Below, in pieces: positions 7,733 through 16,466 of a stretch of DNA of 46,343 nt. The stretch spans positions 1-46,343 of the forward strand of contig CAJKXC010000015.1 in the NCBI GenBank assembly GCA_905203765.1, in the 5' to 3' direction. Position 1 is the stretch's first letter, and each line of letters begins with the position of its first letter. Both the position numbers and the translations under genes were made by a program. The stretch is from an uncultured Bacteroides sp. GTDB taxonomy: Bacteria; Bacteroidota; Bacteroidia; Bacteroidales; Bacteroidaceae. A model generated the notes under the pieces. The model was given only the letters and a program-made list of their open reading frames with translations. It had not been told where the DNA came from and did no database searches.

Positions 7733-9172
7733 ATGAAGAATAGACACATCTCAATTTGGGTGATTGCCGCAATGATTTCTTCGTCGATGATGGCGCAAGA
7801 CGTGACGGATCCCGTCATTAAGAATGAGAAACAGAAGACAACCGCTAAAGCCGACACTTTATCGGGGATAATAAAAGACTATATGATATTGAAACTGAAA
7901 CCGGAAGGAACCAAATACAGGTTGGATACAGTTTCAGTGTTGTATGAAAGATATTTCGGTGTTTTGGATTATCTGAATGATCCTACCACTCCCGAGCGTT
8001 ATATAGTTTCCAATCCGAACTATTACCGGTTGTTCCTTCCTCTTGCCTATTATTATGCGCCTATGAGACGCCTTTCCAAAGTAGGATGGAAGTTCCAAAA
8101 GCCCGATTCGGTTCCGCCACTGCCTTCTGAAATGTTACCGTTCGATACATTGGCATTTGTTTCAAAGAAGCATTCTAATAAGATTATTGATAAAACTTTG
8201 TTGAGTACTTACGTTAATTATCCTAACTTGGTGGTAGTTACCGAGAAGGATATAATGAAACGCCGTGTCTTTAAGGATAATATAGAGAAAGAGGCATCTT
8301 CCAAACCTTCTGTTGTGAAATTGTTCGGAAAAGAAGATATGTTAGGAGTGAAAGAAGATGCGGAAGTCATCATCCACAAGCCCAACTGGTGGGTAACGGG
8401 TGGTAACGGTTCGTTGCAAATCACTCAGAGCTACATTTCGGATAACTGGTATAAGGGTGGTGAGAGTACGAATACATTGCTTGCCAACCTTCAACTGTTT
8501 GCTAATTATAACGACCGTGAGAAGATTCAGTGGGAAAACCTGTTGGATGCTAAATTCGGTTTCAGTTCTGCGCCTTCCGATGAATATCATGATTATCTGG
8601 TGAATACTGACCAGTTCCGGTTGTATAGCAAACTGGGTATTCAGGCTGCATCGAAATGGTACTATACTATTACTACCGAATTCAAAACGCAGTTCTTCAA
8701 TGGCTATAAAGCCAATAGTGAAGAGTTGGTTGCAGCTTTCCTTGCACCGGCGGACTGGACAAGCAGTATTGGTATGGACTATAAACTGAAAAAGAAGAAA
8801 TTCAGTCTGTCTGTCTTTATGGCACCTTTGACGTATATGCTGCGGTATGTGGGAAATAAAGATGTAAATGAAACCAGTTTTGGTTTGGATGAAGGCAAGA
8901 GTGTAAGACATAACTTCGGTTCGCAACTACAACCGACGCTGTCATGGACTATTATTCCTACCATCGTATTGGATTCCCGCTTAGACTTCCAGACAAGTTA
9001 TGAATGGACCCGCATTGAGTGGGAAAATACCATTAACTTTGTACTGAACCGTTATCTTTCTACCAAGTTATATGTGCATGCACGCTATGATGATACAGCC
9101 AAGCCGACAACAGGTGACAGTTACTTCCAGTTAAAAGAATTATTAAGCTTCGGTATCAATTACAAATGGTAA
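7733..9172 (+). CDS. DUF3078-type outer-membrane protein
   Basis: Exported protein of 479 residues that I assign to the Bacteroidetes DUF3078 group; function unknown. Residues 1-21 are a signal peptide (hydrophobic IWVIAAMISSSMMA, then QD). From about residue 220 the chain alternates aromatic and polar residues in short strands (for example NWWVTGGNGSLQITQSY), and it ends in ELLSFGINYKW with a terminal Trp, the usual mark of an outer-membrane barrel. It is a single-gene unit with its own -7 box and a strong terminator. Its placement between pyrG and the rnf operon gives no clear functional hint. Confidence 0.8.
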   Translation: MKNRHISIWVIAAMISSSMMAQDVTDPVIKNEKQKTTAKADTLSGIIKDYMILKLKPEGTKYRLDTVSVLYERYFGVLDYLNDPTTPERYIVSNPNYYRLFLPLAYYYAPMRRLSKVGWKFQKPDSVPPLPSEMLPFDTLAFVSKKHSNKIIDKTLLSTYVNYPNLVVVTEKDIMKRRVFKDNIEKEASSKPSVVKLFGKEDMLGVKEDAEVIIHKPNWWVTGGNGSLQITQSYISDNWYKGGESTNTLLANLQLFANYNDREKIQWENLLDAKFGFSSAPSDEYHDYLVNTDQFRLYSKLGIQAASKWYYTITTEFKTQFFNGYKANSEELVAAFLAPADWTSSIGMDYKLKKKKFSLSVFMAPLTYMLRYVGNKDVNETSFGLDEGKSVRHNFGSQLQPTLSWTIIPTIVLDSRLDFQTSYEWTRIEWENTINFVLNRYLSTKLYVHARYDDTAKPTTGDSYFQLKELLSFGINYKW

Positions 9173-9195
9173 CCATATAAGTTTCTAACGACCGA

Positions 9196-9232
9196 AAAGA
9201 GCGCTCCATTGGATGACAATGGGGCGCTTTTT
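9196..9232 (+). terminator. Rho-independent terminator after the DUF3078 gene
   Basis: AAAGAGCGCTCCATTG pairs with CAATGGGGCGCTTTTT around a 5-nt loop, with one T-G wobble, and runs into a T-tract. Confidence 0.85.
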
Positions 9233-9317
9233 ATATATTTTAATAGAAAAAATAAAGAAAAACCTACTAAAAAAGGGAAAAAGCATGTTTGCGTATACAT
9301 AAAATGTATTCGAAAGG

Positions 9318-9347
9318 TTTGCAGTTCATAAATAATGCGTAAATTTG
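9318..9347 (+). promoter_or_regulatory. Promoter of the rseC-rnf operon
   Basis: TTTG (9318-9321), an 18-bp spacer and TAAATTTG (9340-9347) form a complete Bacteroides promoter. The start of transcription is expected near 9354, about 20 nt before the first ATG. Confidence 0.75.
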
Positions 9348-9375
9348 CCGCGATTTGTAATGCAGGCTTTGCAAA

Positions 9376-9798
9376 ATGGCGAATATTATAAGACATCAAG
9401 GTATTGTGGAAAACATAAATGGCTCTCACTTGCAAGTGAGAATTATCCAGACTTCAGCATGCGCTTCATGTAGTGTAAAGGGGCATTGTAGCTCTGCTGA
9501 TACCAAAGAAAAACTTATTGATATAACAGATGCTGATGCTGCTTCCTATCAACCCGGCGATCAAGTGTGGGTTATCGGAGAACTTTCGATGGGAGCGATG
9601 GCCGTTTTGTATGCTTTCATATTTCCTTTCCTCGTATTAATCGTTTCCTTATTCTTATTTATGGTTATTTGGAATGACGAGCTGCGTTCTGCACTTTGCT
9701 CGTTGGCGCTTCTTATACCTTATTATTATATACTGTGGCTTAACAAGTCGCGGTTGGGGAAGAAGTTCTCATTTTCAATACAACCTATGAACAGCTAA
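9376..9798 (+). CDS. rseC: SoxR-reducing system protein RseC-like
   Basis: Small inner-membrane protein of 140 residues. The N-terminal soluble part carries three cysteines (Cys29, Cys32, Cys38 in ACASCSVKGHC), a possible metal or Fe-S site. Two hydrophobic helices follow (about 73-96 and 103-122). RseC proteins accompany Rsx/Rnf complexes, and in E. coli act with them to keep SoxR reduced; whether a SoxR exists here cannot be seen. It is the first gene of the rnf operon, 33 bp before rnfB, so a role in assembly or electron transfer of the Rnf complex is the likely function. Confidence 0.85.
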   Translation: MANIIRHQGIVENINGSHLQVRIIQTSACASCSVKGHCSSADTKEKLIDITDADAASYQPGDQVWVIGELSMGAMAVLYAFIFPFLVLIVSLFLFMVIWNDELRSALCSLALLIPYYYILWLNKSRLGKKFSFSIQPMNS

Positions 9799-9831
9799 TA
9801 ATAAAACAAATAATTAATAAACAACTAATTT

Positions 9832-10770
9832 ATGAATGTAATTCTGATTGCAGTGATTTCATTGGGGGTTATAGCGCTGGTAGCTGCTGCTATCCTTTAC
9901 TTGGCTTCCAAGAAATTCGCCGTGTATGAAGATCCGCGAATAGCGCAGGTGGCAGAGGTCTTGCCCCAAGCCAACTGCGGAGGATGTGGTTACCCCGGTT
10001 GTAGCGGATTTGCAGACGCTTGTGTGAAAGCAGGTTCACTGGAAGGCAAATCCTGTCCTGTAGGAGGACAGGCCGTTATGGTACAGATTGCCGAGATTCT
10101 GGGCCTGGATGCTGCCGCTTCCGATCCTATGGTAGCAGTAGTGAGATGTAACGGAACTTGTGCCAACCGCCCTCGTGTCAACCAATACGATGGAGCAAAG
10201 AGTTGCGCTATTGCAGCTTCTCTCTATGGTGGTGAAACGGGTTGTAGCTTCGGCTGTCTGGGTTGTGGTGACTGTGTTGCAGCCTGTCAGTTCGATGCTA
10301 TCCACATGAATCCCGAAACCGGCCTTCCCGAAGTGGACGAAGCGAAGTGTACAGCTTGTGGCGCTTGTGTCAAGGCTTGTCCCAAGTCTATCATCGAAAT
10401 CCGTCCGCAGGGCAAGAAGTCGCGTCGTATCTATGTGCAATGTGTCAATAAGGATAAGGGCGCTGTGGCGCGTAAAGCCTGTACCGTTGCTTGTATCGGT
10501 TGCGGTAAATGCGTGAAGGTATGTCCGTTCGAAGCAATCACACTCGAAAACAATCTGGCCTATATTGATCCCAATAAGTGCAAATCGTGCCGTAAGTGCG
10601 AAGAAGCATGCCCGCAAAACACAATCATTGCGCTTAACTTCCCGCCACGCAAACCGAAGGCTGATGATGCTGCTCCGGCTGCAAAGAAGGTTGAAGCAGC
10701 TCCTAAAGCAACAGAGGCCCCGAAGGCTCCTGAAGCCGTTGCGACAGAGACTCCTAAGGCAGAGGCATAA
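9832..10770 (+). CDS. rnfB: Rnf complex subunit B (polyferredoxin)
   Basis: Electron-entry subunit of the membrane ferredoxin:NAD+ oxidoreductase; it accepts electrons from reduced ferredoxin. There is one N-terminal anchor helix (about 3-25). An Fe-S domain follows, with Cys49, Cys52, Cys57 and Cys75 (NCGGCGYPGC). Four CxxCxxCxxxC ferredoxin motifs then occur at about 142-152, 173-183, 221-231 and 250-260. The last 40 residues are a low-complexity Ala/Pro/Lys/Glu tail of unknown use. The protein is 312 residues, longer than the E. coli form because of extra clusters and the tail. Confidence 0.96.
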   Translation: MNVILIAVISLGVIALVAAAILYLASKKFAVYEDPRIAQVAEVLPQANCGGCGYPGCSGFADACVKAGSLEGKSCPVGGQAVMVQIAEILGLDAAASDPMVAVVRCNGTCANRPRVNQYDGAKSCAIAASLYGGETGCSFGCLGCGDCVAACQFDAIHMNPETGLPEVDEAKCTACGACVKACPKSIIEIRPQGKKSRRIYVQCVNKDKGAVARKACTVACIGCGKCVKVCPFEAITLENNLAYIDPNKCKSCRKCEEACPQNTIIALNFPPRKPKADDAAPAAKKVEAAPKATEAPKAPEAVATETPKAEA

Positions 10771-10810
10771 ATTAAGTAAGTAAATAAACGACTATAAAAT
10801 ACAGAATTGT

Positions 10811-12148
10811 ATGTTGAAGACATTTTCAATTGGTGGAGTTCATCCACGCGAAAATAAACTTTCAGCACATCAGCCTATCATCAAGGCAGAGGTTCCGGCA
10901 AAGGCCGTTATCCTGTTGGGGCAGCACATTGGTGCTCCTGCCAAGCCTGTTGTAGCCAAAGGCGATGTAGTGAAAGTAGGTACGAAGATTGCCGAACCCG
11001 GCGGCTTTGTATCAGCAGCTATCCATTCGTCTGTCAGCGGAAAGGTCGCTAAGATTGACACGATTGTCGATGCCAGCGGTTATGCCAAACCTGCTATCTT
11101 TATTGACGTGGAAGGTGACGAATGGGAAGAAACCATCGACCGCACCGATACATTGGTGAAGGACTGTAATCTGACTGCCGAAGAAATAGTAAAGAAGATT
11201 GCCGATGCCGGTATCGTAGGCTTGGGTGGCGCTTGTTTCCCTACACAAGTGAAGTTGTGCCCGCCGCCTGCTTTCAAGGCTGAATGTGTCATTATCAATG
11301 CCGTAGAGTGTGAACCCTATCTGACTGCCGACCACCAGCTGATGCTGGAACATGCCGAAGAAATCATGGTAGGCGTATCCATCCTGATGAAAGCAGTGAA
11401 GGTAAACAAAGCATTTATCGGTATCGAAAACAACAAACCCGATGCCATCCAGCTGATGACAAAAGTTGCTTCCAGCTATGCAGGTATTGAAATCGTTCCT
11501 TTGAAGGTGCAATATCCGCAAGGGGGCGAGAAGCAGTTGATTGACGCCGTTATCAACCGTCAGGTTGCCGCAGGTGCGCTGCCTATCTCCACTGGAGCTG
11601 TTGTTCAGAACGTAGGTACTGCATTTGCTGTCTACGAGGCTGTTCAGAAGAACAAGCCCTTGTTCGAACGTATCATAACCGTGACAGGAAAGTCCCTGGC
11701 CAAACCTTCCAACTTCCTGGCACGTATCGGTACTCCGATGAAGCAACTGATCGATGCTTGCGGTGGTCTGCCCGAAGATACCGGCAAGATTATCGGCGGC
11801 GGCCCTATGATGGGCAAGGCCCTGGTCAATACGGATGTGCCTACTGCCAAAGGTAGCTCCGGCATTCTCATCATGAACGACAAGGAAGCCAAGCGTGGCG
11901 AAATACAACCTTGTATTCGTTGTGCCAAGTGCGTAGGTGCCTGTCCGATGGGATTGGAACCTTACCTGCTCGCCACTGTATCGGCTCATGGAGATTTTGA
12001 AAGAGTAGAGAAAGAAGACATCATGTCGTGTATCGAATGCGGCTCATGCCAGTTCACCTGTCCTTCCAATCGTCCGATGCTGGATTACATCCGCTTGGGC
12101 AAGGGCAAAGTAGGAGCGATGATCCGTGCACGTCAAGCTAAAAAATAA
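10811..12148 (+). CDS. rnfC: Rnf complex subunit C
   Basis: Peripheral subunit of 445 residues expected to bind FMN and NADH and to carry two [4Fe-4S] clusters, passing electrons to NAD+. Glycine-rich GGACFPTQVKL near residue 140 belongs to the Complex I 51-kDa-like fold. Two ferredoxin motifs, CIRCAKCVGACP and CIECGSCQFTCP, lie near residues 367-417. The length is close to the compact bacterial form, without the long repeat tail of E. coli RsxC. It starts 40 bp after rnfB and 6 bp separate it from rnfD. Confidence 0.97.
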   Translation: MLKTFSIGGVHPRENKLSAHQPIIKAEVPAKAVILLGQHIGAPAKPVVAKGDVVKVGTKIAEPGGFVSAAIHSSVSGKVAKIDTIVDASGYAKPAIFIDVEGDEWEETIDRTDTLVKDCNLTAEEIVKKIADAGIVGLGGACFPTQVKLCPPPAFKAECVIINAVECEPYLTADHQLMLEHAEEIMVGVSILMKAVKVNKAFIGIENNKPDAIQLMTKVASSYAGIEIVPLKVQYPQGGEKQLIDAVINRQVAAGALPISTGAVVQNVGTAFAVYEAVQKNKPLFERIITVTGKSLAKPSNFLARIGTPMKQLIDACGGLPEDTGKIIGGGPMMGKALVNTDVPTAKGSSGILIMNDKEAKRGEIQPCIRCAKCVGACPMGLEPYLLATVSAHGDFERVEKEDIMSCIECGSCQFTCPSNRPMLDYIRLGKGKVGAMIRARQAKK

Positions 12149-12154
12149 CGAACT

Positions 12155-13147
12155 ATGAATAAATTAATCGTATCCCTTTCACCCCACGTTCATGGCGGTG
12201 ACAGCGTGAAGAAGAATATGTACGGCGTGCTCATAGCATTGATTCCGGCATTCCTTGTATCGCTTTACTTTTTCGGACTGGGTGCGCTGATCGTTACGGT
12301 CACTTCCGTACTGGCCTGTTTGTTCTTCGAATGGGCTATCGGCAAATTCCTGTTGAAGAAAGCCACCACAACCATCTGCGACGGCTCTGCCATTATCACC
12401 GGTGTGTTGCTGGCATTTAATTTACCTTCCAATCTACCTATTTGGATTATCCTCTTGGGTGCTTTGTTTGCTATCGGTGTAGGCAAGATGTCCTTTGGTG
12501 GTTTGGGGTGCAATCCTTTCAACCCGGCATTGTTGGGACGTGTGTTCCTGCTGCTGTCTTTCCCTGTGCAGATGACAACCTGGCCGGTGGTAGGGCAGTT
12601 GACCGCTTATGCCGATGCTACTACGGGCGCTACGCCGCTTGCCATTATGAAAGGAGTCATCAATGGTGCTCCGGGTGTGTCGTTGAGTGATCTTCCGGGT
12701 TCTTTCGACCTGTTGATCGGTAACAATGGCGGTTGTCTCGGTGAAGTCAGTGCATTGGCGCTGTTGCTGGGCTTTGCTTATATGTTATGGAAGAAGATTA
12801 TTACCTGGCATGTTCCCGTATCTATCCTGGTCACGGTCTTTGTGTTCTCCGGTATCATGCACCTGGTCAATCCCGAACTTTATGTTTCTCCGGTGGTGCA
12901 ACTGCTTTCCGGTGGTTTGATGCTGGGTGCCATTTTCATGGCTACGGACTATGTCACTTCTCCGATGAGCCACAAAGGCATGCTCATTTATGGTGTGTGT
13001 ATCGGTCTGCTTACGGTTGTTATCCGTCTGTTCGGTGCATATCCCGAAGGTATGTCGTTCGCTATTCTTATAATGAATGCGTTCACTCCGCTCATTAACA
13101 CGTATGTCAAACCTAAACGCTTTGGGGAGGTAGCGAAGAAGAAATGA
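12155..13147 (+). CDS. rnfD: Rnf complex subunit D
   Basis: Integral membrane subunit of 330 residues, related to NqrB, that carries covalently bound FMN and takes part in ion transport. About nine to ten hydrophobic helices are visible. The flavinylation motif TGAT lies at 157-160, so Thr160 is the expected FMN attachment site made by ApbE; no apbE gene is in the window. The stop overlaps the rnfG start by 4 bp (ATGA), which suggests coupled translation. Confidence 0.97.
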   Translation: MNKLIVSLSPHVHGGDSVKKNMYGVLIALIPAFLVSLYFFGLGALIVTVTSVLACLFFEWAIGKFLLKKATTTICDGSAIITGVLLAFNLPSNLPIWIILLGALFAIGVGKMSFGGLGCNPFNPALLGRVFLLLSFPVQMTTWPVVGQLTAYADATTGATPLAIMKGVINGAPGVSLSDLPGSFDLLIGNNGGCLGEVSALALLLGFAYMLWKKIITWHVPVSILVTVFVFSGIMHLVNPELYVSPVVQLLSGGLMLGAIFMATDYVTSPMSHKGMLIYGVCIGLLTVVIRLFGAYPEGMSFAILIMNAFTPLINTYVKPKRFGEVAKKK

Positions 13148-13830
13148 AAAAGTTAGAATCATCCTTGAAGAATATGTTGCTGGTGCTTACGGGCGTTACG
13201 GCAATCTCCGTGGCCCTGCTGGCTTTTGTAAACGAACTGACGAAGGAACCTATTGCGCAAGCCAATGCCAAAGCCTTGAGCGATGCTGTCAGTGCAGTGG
13301 TTCCGGGGTTCGATAACGATCCTATTGCGGAGAAGAAGGTGCAAGAAGTGAACGGTGTCCAATATTCCGTGTATCCCGCGACCAAAGGCGGCGAATATAT
13401 CGGTGCAGCCATAGAAGCTGTTGCAATGGGCTTTGGCGGTGAACTGAAAGTACTGGTAGGCTTCGATGCCGATGGCAAGATTATAGATTACTCTCTGCTG
13501 TCTCATGCCGAGACTCCGGGATTGGGCTCCAAGGCTGCCGATTGGTTTAAGAAAGGCAATAAAGGCGATGTTATAGGCATCAATCCAGGTGAAACTCCGT
13601 TGAAAGTAAGTAAAGACGGCGGGCAGGTAGACGCTATTACGGCTTCCACCATTACTTCGCGTGCATTTCTGAATGCCGTGAATGCTGCCTATGCCGCCTA
13701 TGCCGGACAAGAAACTTCCGACGGCACTACGGGCGCTTCTCAAAAGGCTGCCGAACCTGCCGATGCCGCAAATACCGATACGGGAGCTGCAACCAATGTT
13801 GAACCTGCTGATTCTGTCAGCGCTAAATAA
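13144..13830 (+). CDS. rnfG: Rnf complex subunit G
   Basis: Periplasm-facing subunit of 228 residues with one N-terminal helix (about 10-29) and an FMN-binding domain related to NqrC. The expected flavin attachment site is Thr169, in DAITASTIT (163-171). The usual SGAT core reads TAST here, a variant of the motif. The C-terminus carries a 35-residue Ala/Thr/Asp-rich tail (from about 194) that looks disordered. It overlaps rnfD by 4 bp and is followed by rnfE after 16 bp. Confidence 0.95.
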   Translation: MKKLESSLKNMLLVLTGVTAISVALLAFVNELTKEPIAQANAKALSDAVSAVVPGFDNDPIAEKKVQEVNGVQYSVYPATKGGEYIGAAIEAVAMGFGGELKVLVGFDADGKIIDYSLLSHAETPGLGSKAADWFKKGNKGDVIGINPGETPLKVSKDGGQVDAITASTITSRAFLNAVNAAYAAYAGQETSDGTTGASQKAAEPADAANTDTGAATNVEPADSVSAK

Positions 13831-13846
13831 GAAAGGAGTAGAAGAC

Positions 13847-14431
13847 ATGAATAATTTTAAAGTTATGATGAACGGGATTATTAAAGAGAATCCTATATTT
13901 GTGCTCCTGCTTGGTATGTGTCCCACGTTGGGTACTACCTCTTCCGCCATCAATGGTATGGGTATGGGGTTGGCCACCATGTTTGTGCTCATTTGCTCCA
14001 ATGTGGTAATCTCCGCTATCAAGAACCTGATTCCCGATATGGTGCGCATCCCTTCGTTTATTGTGGTGATTGCATCGTTCGTAACGTTGTTGCAGATGAT
14101 TATGCAGGCATATGTACCTGCACTCTACGCCACGTTGGGACTGTTCATTCCGCTGATTGTTGTAAACTGTATCGTTTTGGGGCGTGCCGAAGCATTTGCT
14201 GCCAAGAACACTCCGGTTTCCTCTTTCTTCGATGGTCTGGGCATGGGCTTGGGCTTTACCATTGCCTTGACACTGCTGGGTGCCGTACGCGAGTTCCTGG
14301 GAACCGGCAAGGTCTTCAGTCTGACTATCTTCCCCGAAGAATACGGAATGTTGGTCTTTGTTCTTGCTCCGGGTGCATTTATAGCTTTGGGCTACCTCAT
14401 TGCTTTGATTAACAGTTTCAAGAAAGCATAA
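13847..14431 (+). CDS. rnfE: Rnf complex subunit E
   Basis: Integral membrane subunit of 194 residues with six hydrophobic helices, paralogous to RnfA and inserted with opposite topology. Together they form the ion-conducting core with a membrane [2Fe-2S] site in the related Nqr complex. I chose ATG 13847 (protein MNNFKVMM) over the longer reading frame from 13682. The longer frame overlaps rnfG by 149 bp, whereas 13847 follows an AGGAG-like stretch and gives the normal family length. The first cysteine motif (GMCPTLGTTSSA) is present. Confidence 0.96.
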   Translation: MNNFKVMMNGIIKENPIFVLLLGMCPTLGTTSSAINGMGMGLATMFVLICSNVVISAIKNLIPDMVRIPSFIVVIASFVTLLQMIMQAYVPALYATLGLFIPLIVVNCIVLGRAEAFAAKNTPVSSFFDGLGMGLGFTIALTLLGAVREFLGTGKVFSLTIFPEEYGMLVFVLAPGAFIALGYLIALINSFKKA

Positions 14432-14441
14432 TTTGTAGACT

Positions 14442-15020
14442 ATGGAATATATATTAATATTTATCTCGGCAATCTTTGTAAACAACATCGTATTGTCTCA
14501 ATTCCTGGGTATCTGTCCGTTCCTGGGAGTTTCCAAGAAAGTGGAGACGGCATTGGGCATGTCCGCTGCGGTGGCATTTGTGCTCACTATTGCCACTATA
14601 GTTACGTTCCTTATTCAGAAGTTTGTGCTCGATGCCTTCGGTCTGGGCTACTTGCAGACTATTACCTTTATCCTGGTGATTGCCGCCTTGGTGCAGATGG
14701 TAGAAATCATCCTGAAGAAAGTATCTCCTTCCTTGTACCAGGCTTTGGGCGTATTCTTGCCGCTGATTACTACTAACTGCTGTATTCTCGGTGTGGCTAT
14801 CCTCGTTATCCAGAAAGACTATGATCTGCTGACGGGTGTCGTTTATGCATTCTCCACCGCCATTGGTTTCGGTCTGGCATTGACCTTGTTTGCCGGACTG
14901 CGCGAGCAGATGAGTCTGGTAAACATACCGAAGGGTATGCGCGGAACTCCCATCGCTCTGATAACTGCCGGCTTGCTGGCTATGGCATTCATGGGATTCT
15001 CAGGAGTCGTAAAACTATAA
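14442..15020 (+). CDS. rnfA: Rnf complex subunit A
   Basis: Integral membrane subunit of 192 residues with six helices and the family stretch NNIVLSQFLGICPFLGVSKK near the N-terminus (15-34), which includes the conserved cysteine. A second cysteine pair (TNCCILG) lies near 117-118. It is the last gene of the operon and is followed by a strong terminator. Confidence 0.97.
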   Translation: MEYILIFISAIFVNNIVLSQFLGICPFLGVSKKVETALGMSAAVAFVLTIATIVTFLIQKFVLDAFGLGYLQTITFILVIAALVQMVEIILKKVSPSLYQALGVFLPLITTNCCILGVAILVIQKDYDLLTGVVYAFSTAIGFGLALTLFAGLREQMSLVNIPKGMRGTPIALITAGLLAMAFMGFSGVVKL

Positions 15021-15043
15021 ACCGGTAAAAGCGCCGCGAAAAA

Positions 15044-15086
15044 ATGAAAGGGAATAGACTAATTTTTATTCCCTTTTCATGTTTTT
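15044..15086 (+). terminator. Terminator of the rnf operon
   Basis: ATGAAAGGGAATA (15044-15056) pairs with TATTCCCTTTTCAT (15067-15080) with a single bulged T, followed by GTTTTT. Confidence 0.85.
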
Positions 15087-15101
15087 ATTAATTTATTTCC
15101 T

Positions 15102-15109
15102 TACATTTG
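15102..15109 (+). promoter_or_regulatory. -7 promoter box for galE
   Basis: TACATTTG matches TAnnTTTG. The expected transcript start (about 15116) lies only a few bases before the ATG at 15121, which favours the internal ATG at 15154 as the real start. Confidence 0.65.
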
Positions 15110-15153
15110 TAGCGCTATAAATGACCAAAGGACTAAATTGTCTATATTTTAAT

Positions 15154-16188
15154 ATGAAAGAGAAGATTTTAGTTACTGGCGGAACCGGCTACATCGGTTC
15201 TCATACAGTGGTTGAACTTCAGAACGCAGGTTATGAAGTTGTTATAATTGATAATTTGTCAAACTCCAGCGCAGACGTTGTAGATAACATTGAGAAAGTA
15301 TCTGGTATCCGTCCCGCATTCGAAGAAGTAGATTGCTTGGATTTTGCCGGTCTTGACGCTGTGTTTACCAAATATAAAGGCATTAAAGCCATCATTCACT
15401 TTGCAGCAAGCAAAGCTGTGGGAGAGTCTGTTCAGAAACCGTTGCTTTACTATCGCAACAACTTGGTTTCATTGATCAACCTACTCGAATTAATGCCGAA
15501 ACACGGAGTAGAAGGTATTGTATTCTCCTCTTCTTGTACCGTATACGGTCAGCCGGACGTGCTTCCGGTGACGGAGCAAGCTCCTATCAAGAAGGCTGAA
15601 TCTCCTTACGGAAACACGAAGCAGATCAATGAAGAGATCATTCGTGATACAATTACTTCAGGTGCTCCTATCAATGCCATTTTATTGCGTTACTTCAATC
15701 CGATTGGTGCACATCCCACCGCTTTACTTGGTGAATTGCCCAACGGTGTTCCGCAAAACCTTATACCGTATCTCACCCAGACAGCTATCGGTATCCGCGA
15801 GAAGCTGAGTGTCTTTGGTGATGATTACAATACGCCTGACGGATCTTGTATCCGCGACTTCATCAATGTAGTCGATTTGGCTAAGGCACACGTGGTTGCT
15901 ATCGACCGCATTTTGGGCGGCAAGCAGAAGGAGAAAGTAGAAGTATTCAATATCGGTACAGGCCGTGGTCTTTCCGTACTTGAGTTGATCAATGCTTTCG
16001 AGAAGTCTACGGGTGTGAAGTTGAACTATCAGATTGTAGGTCGTCGTGCCGGTGATATCGAGAAGGTATGGGCTAACCCTGAATTGGCAAACAATGAATT
16101 GGGTTGGAAGGCAGAGACAAGCATCGAAGATACGTTGCTTTCTGCATGGAAATGGCAATTGAAACTTCGTGAAAGAGGTATTCAATAA
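15154..16188 (+). CDS. galE: UDP-glucose 4-epimerase
   Basis: Interconverts UDP-glucose and UDP-galactose in the cytoplasm, supplying galactose metabolism and surface polysaccharides. The extended SDR fold starts with GGTGYIGSHT (NAD-binding glycine motif, residues 7-16). The active-site Ser is in SSSCTVYG and the YxxxK pair is in YGNTK. The start at 15154 (MKEKILVTGG) gives 344 residues, the normal length. The ATG at 15121 would add 11 unrelated residues and sits almost on the transcript start. It is monocistronic. Confidence 0.96.
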   Translation: MKEKILVTGGTGYIGSHTVVELQNAGYEVVIIDNLSNSSADVVDNIEKVSGIRPAFEEVDCLDFAGLDAVFTKYKGIKAIIHFAASKAVGESVQKPLLYYRNNLVSLINLLELMPKHGVEGIVFSSSCTVYGQPDVLPVTEQAPIKKAESPYGNTKQINEEIIRDTITSGAPINAILLRYFNPIGAHPTALLGELPNGVPQNLIPYLTQTAIGIREKLSVFGDDYNTPDGSCIRDFINVVDLAKAHVVAIDRILGGKQKEKVEVFNIGTGRGLSVLELINAFEKSTGVKLNYQIVGRRAGDIEKVWANPELANNELGWKAETSIEDTLLSAWKWQLKLRERGIQ

Positions 16189-16221
16189 CGAATTGAGTTT
16201 GTGTTTTTTAACAAATAGGAA

Positions 16222-16251
16222 ATAAACAAATGCCTCCCCGCATTTGTTTAT
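16222..16251 (+). terminator. galE 3' hairpin with C-rich loop
   Basis: A 12-bp perfect stem (TAAACAAATGC with its complement, plus A-T at the base) closes the loop CTCCCC. A short T-rich sequence follows (16247-16251). It may end galE transcription or form part of a structured 3' untranslated region. Confidence 0.6.
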
Positions 16252-16309
16252 AAACTGCAAATCAGCCTGACGCTGTTTATGTATATGTGAATATCCGTAA
16301 TACGGTACT

Positions 16310-16326
16310 TATGCCTCCCCGGCATA
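16310..16326 (+). ncRNA. Second C-rich-loop hairpin downstream of galE
   Basis: TATGCC and GGCATA enclose TCCCC. It shares TGCCTCCCCG with the hairpin at 16222-16251. With the terminator at 16383-16417 it may belong to a small RNA or to the galE 3' region; no promoter with both boxes is seen just upstream. Confidence 0.35.
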
Positions 16327-16382
16327 GACAGGTAAGATTGCATAGTAGTTTTGTCGTGTTTTATTTTGTGTTTGTGTTGTGA

Positions 16383-16417
16383 ATAAGCCTTGTCGAGAGA
16401 CAAGGCTTATTTTTTTG
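16383..16417 (+). terminator. Strong intrinsic terminator
   Basis: ATAAGCCTTGTC and its exact complement GACAAGGCTTAT close the loop GAGA and run into seven T residues. It ends whatever transcript crosses 16189-16383, either the galE read-through or a separate small RNA. Confidence 0.9.
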
Positions 16418-16466
16418 TCAGACGCGGATATATACAAGGAATTTATTAGCTACACAAATCAGGTAG

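Noticed and set aside
13682..13846. Longer start for rnfE
   Set aside because: It would overlap rnfG by 149 bp and add 55 residues with no likeness to RnfE.
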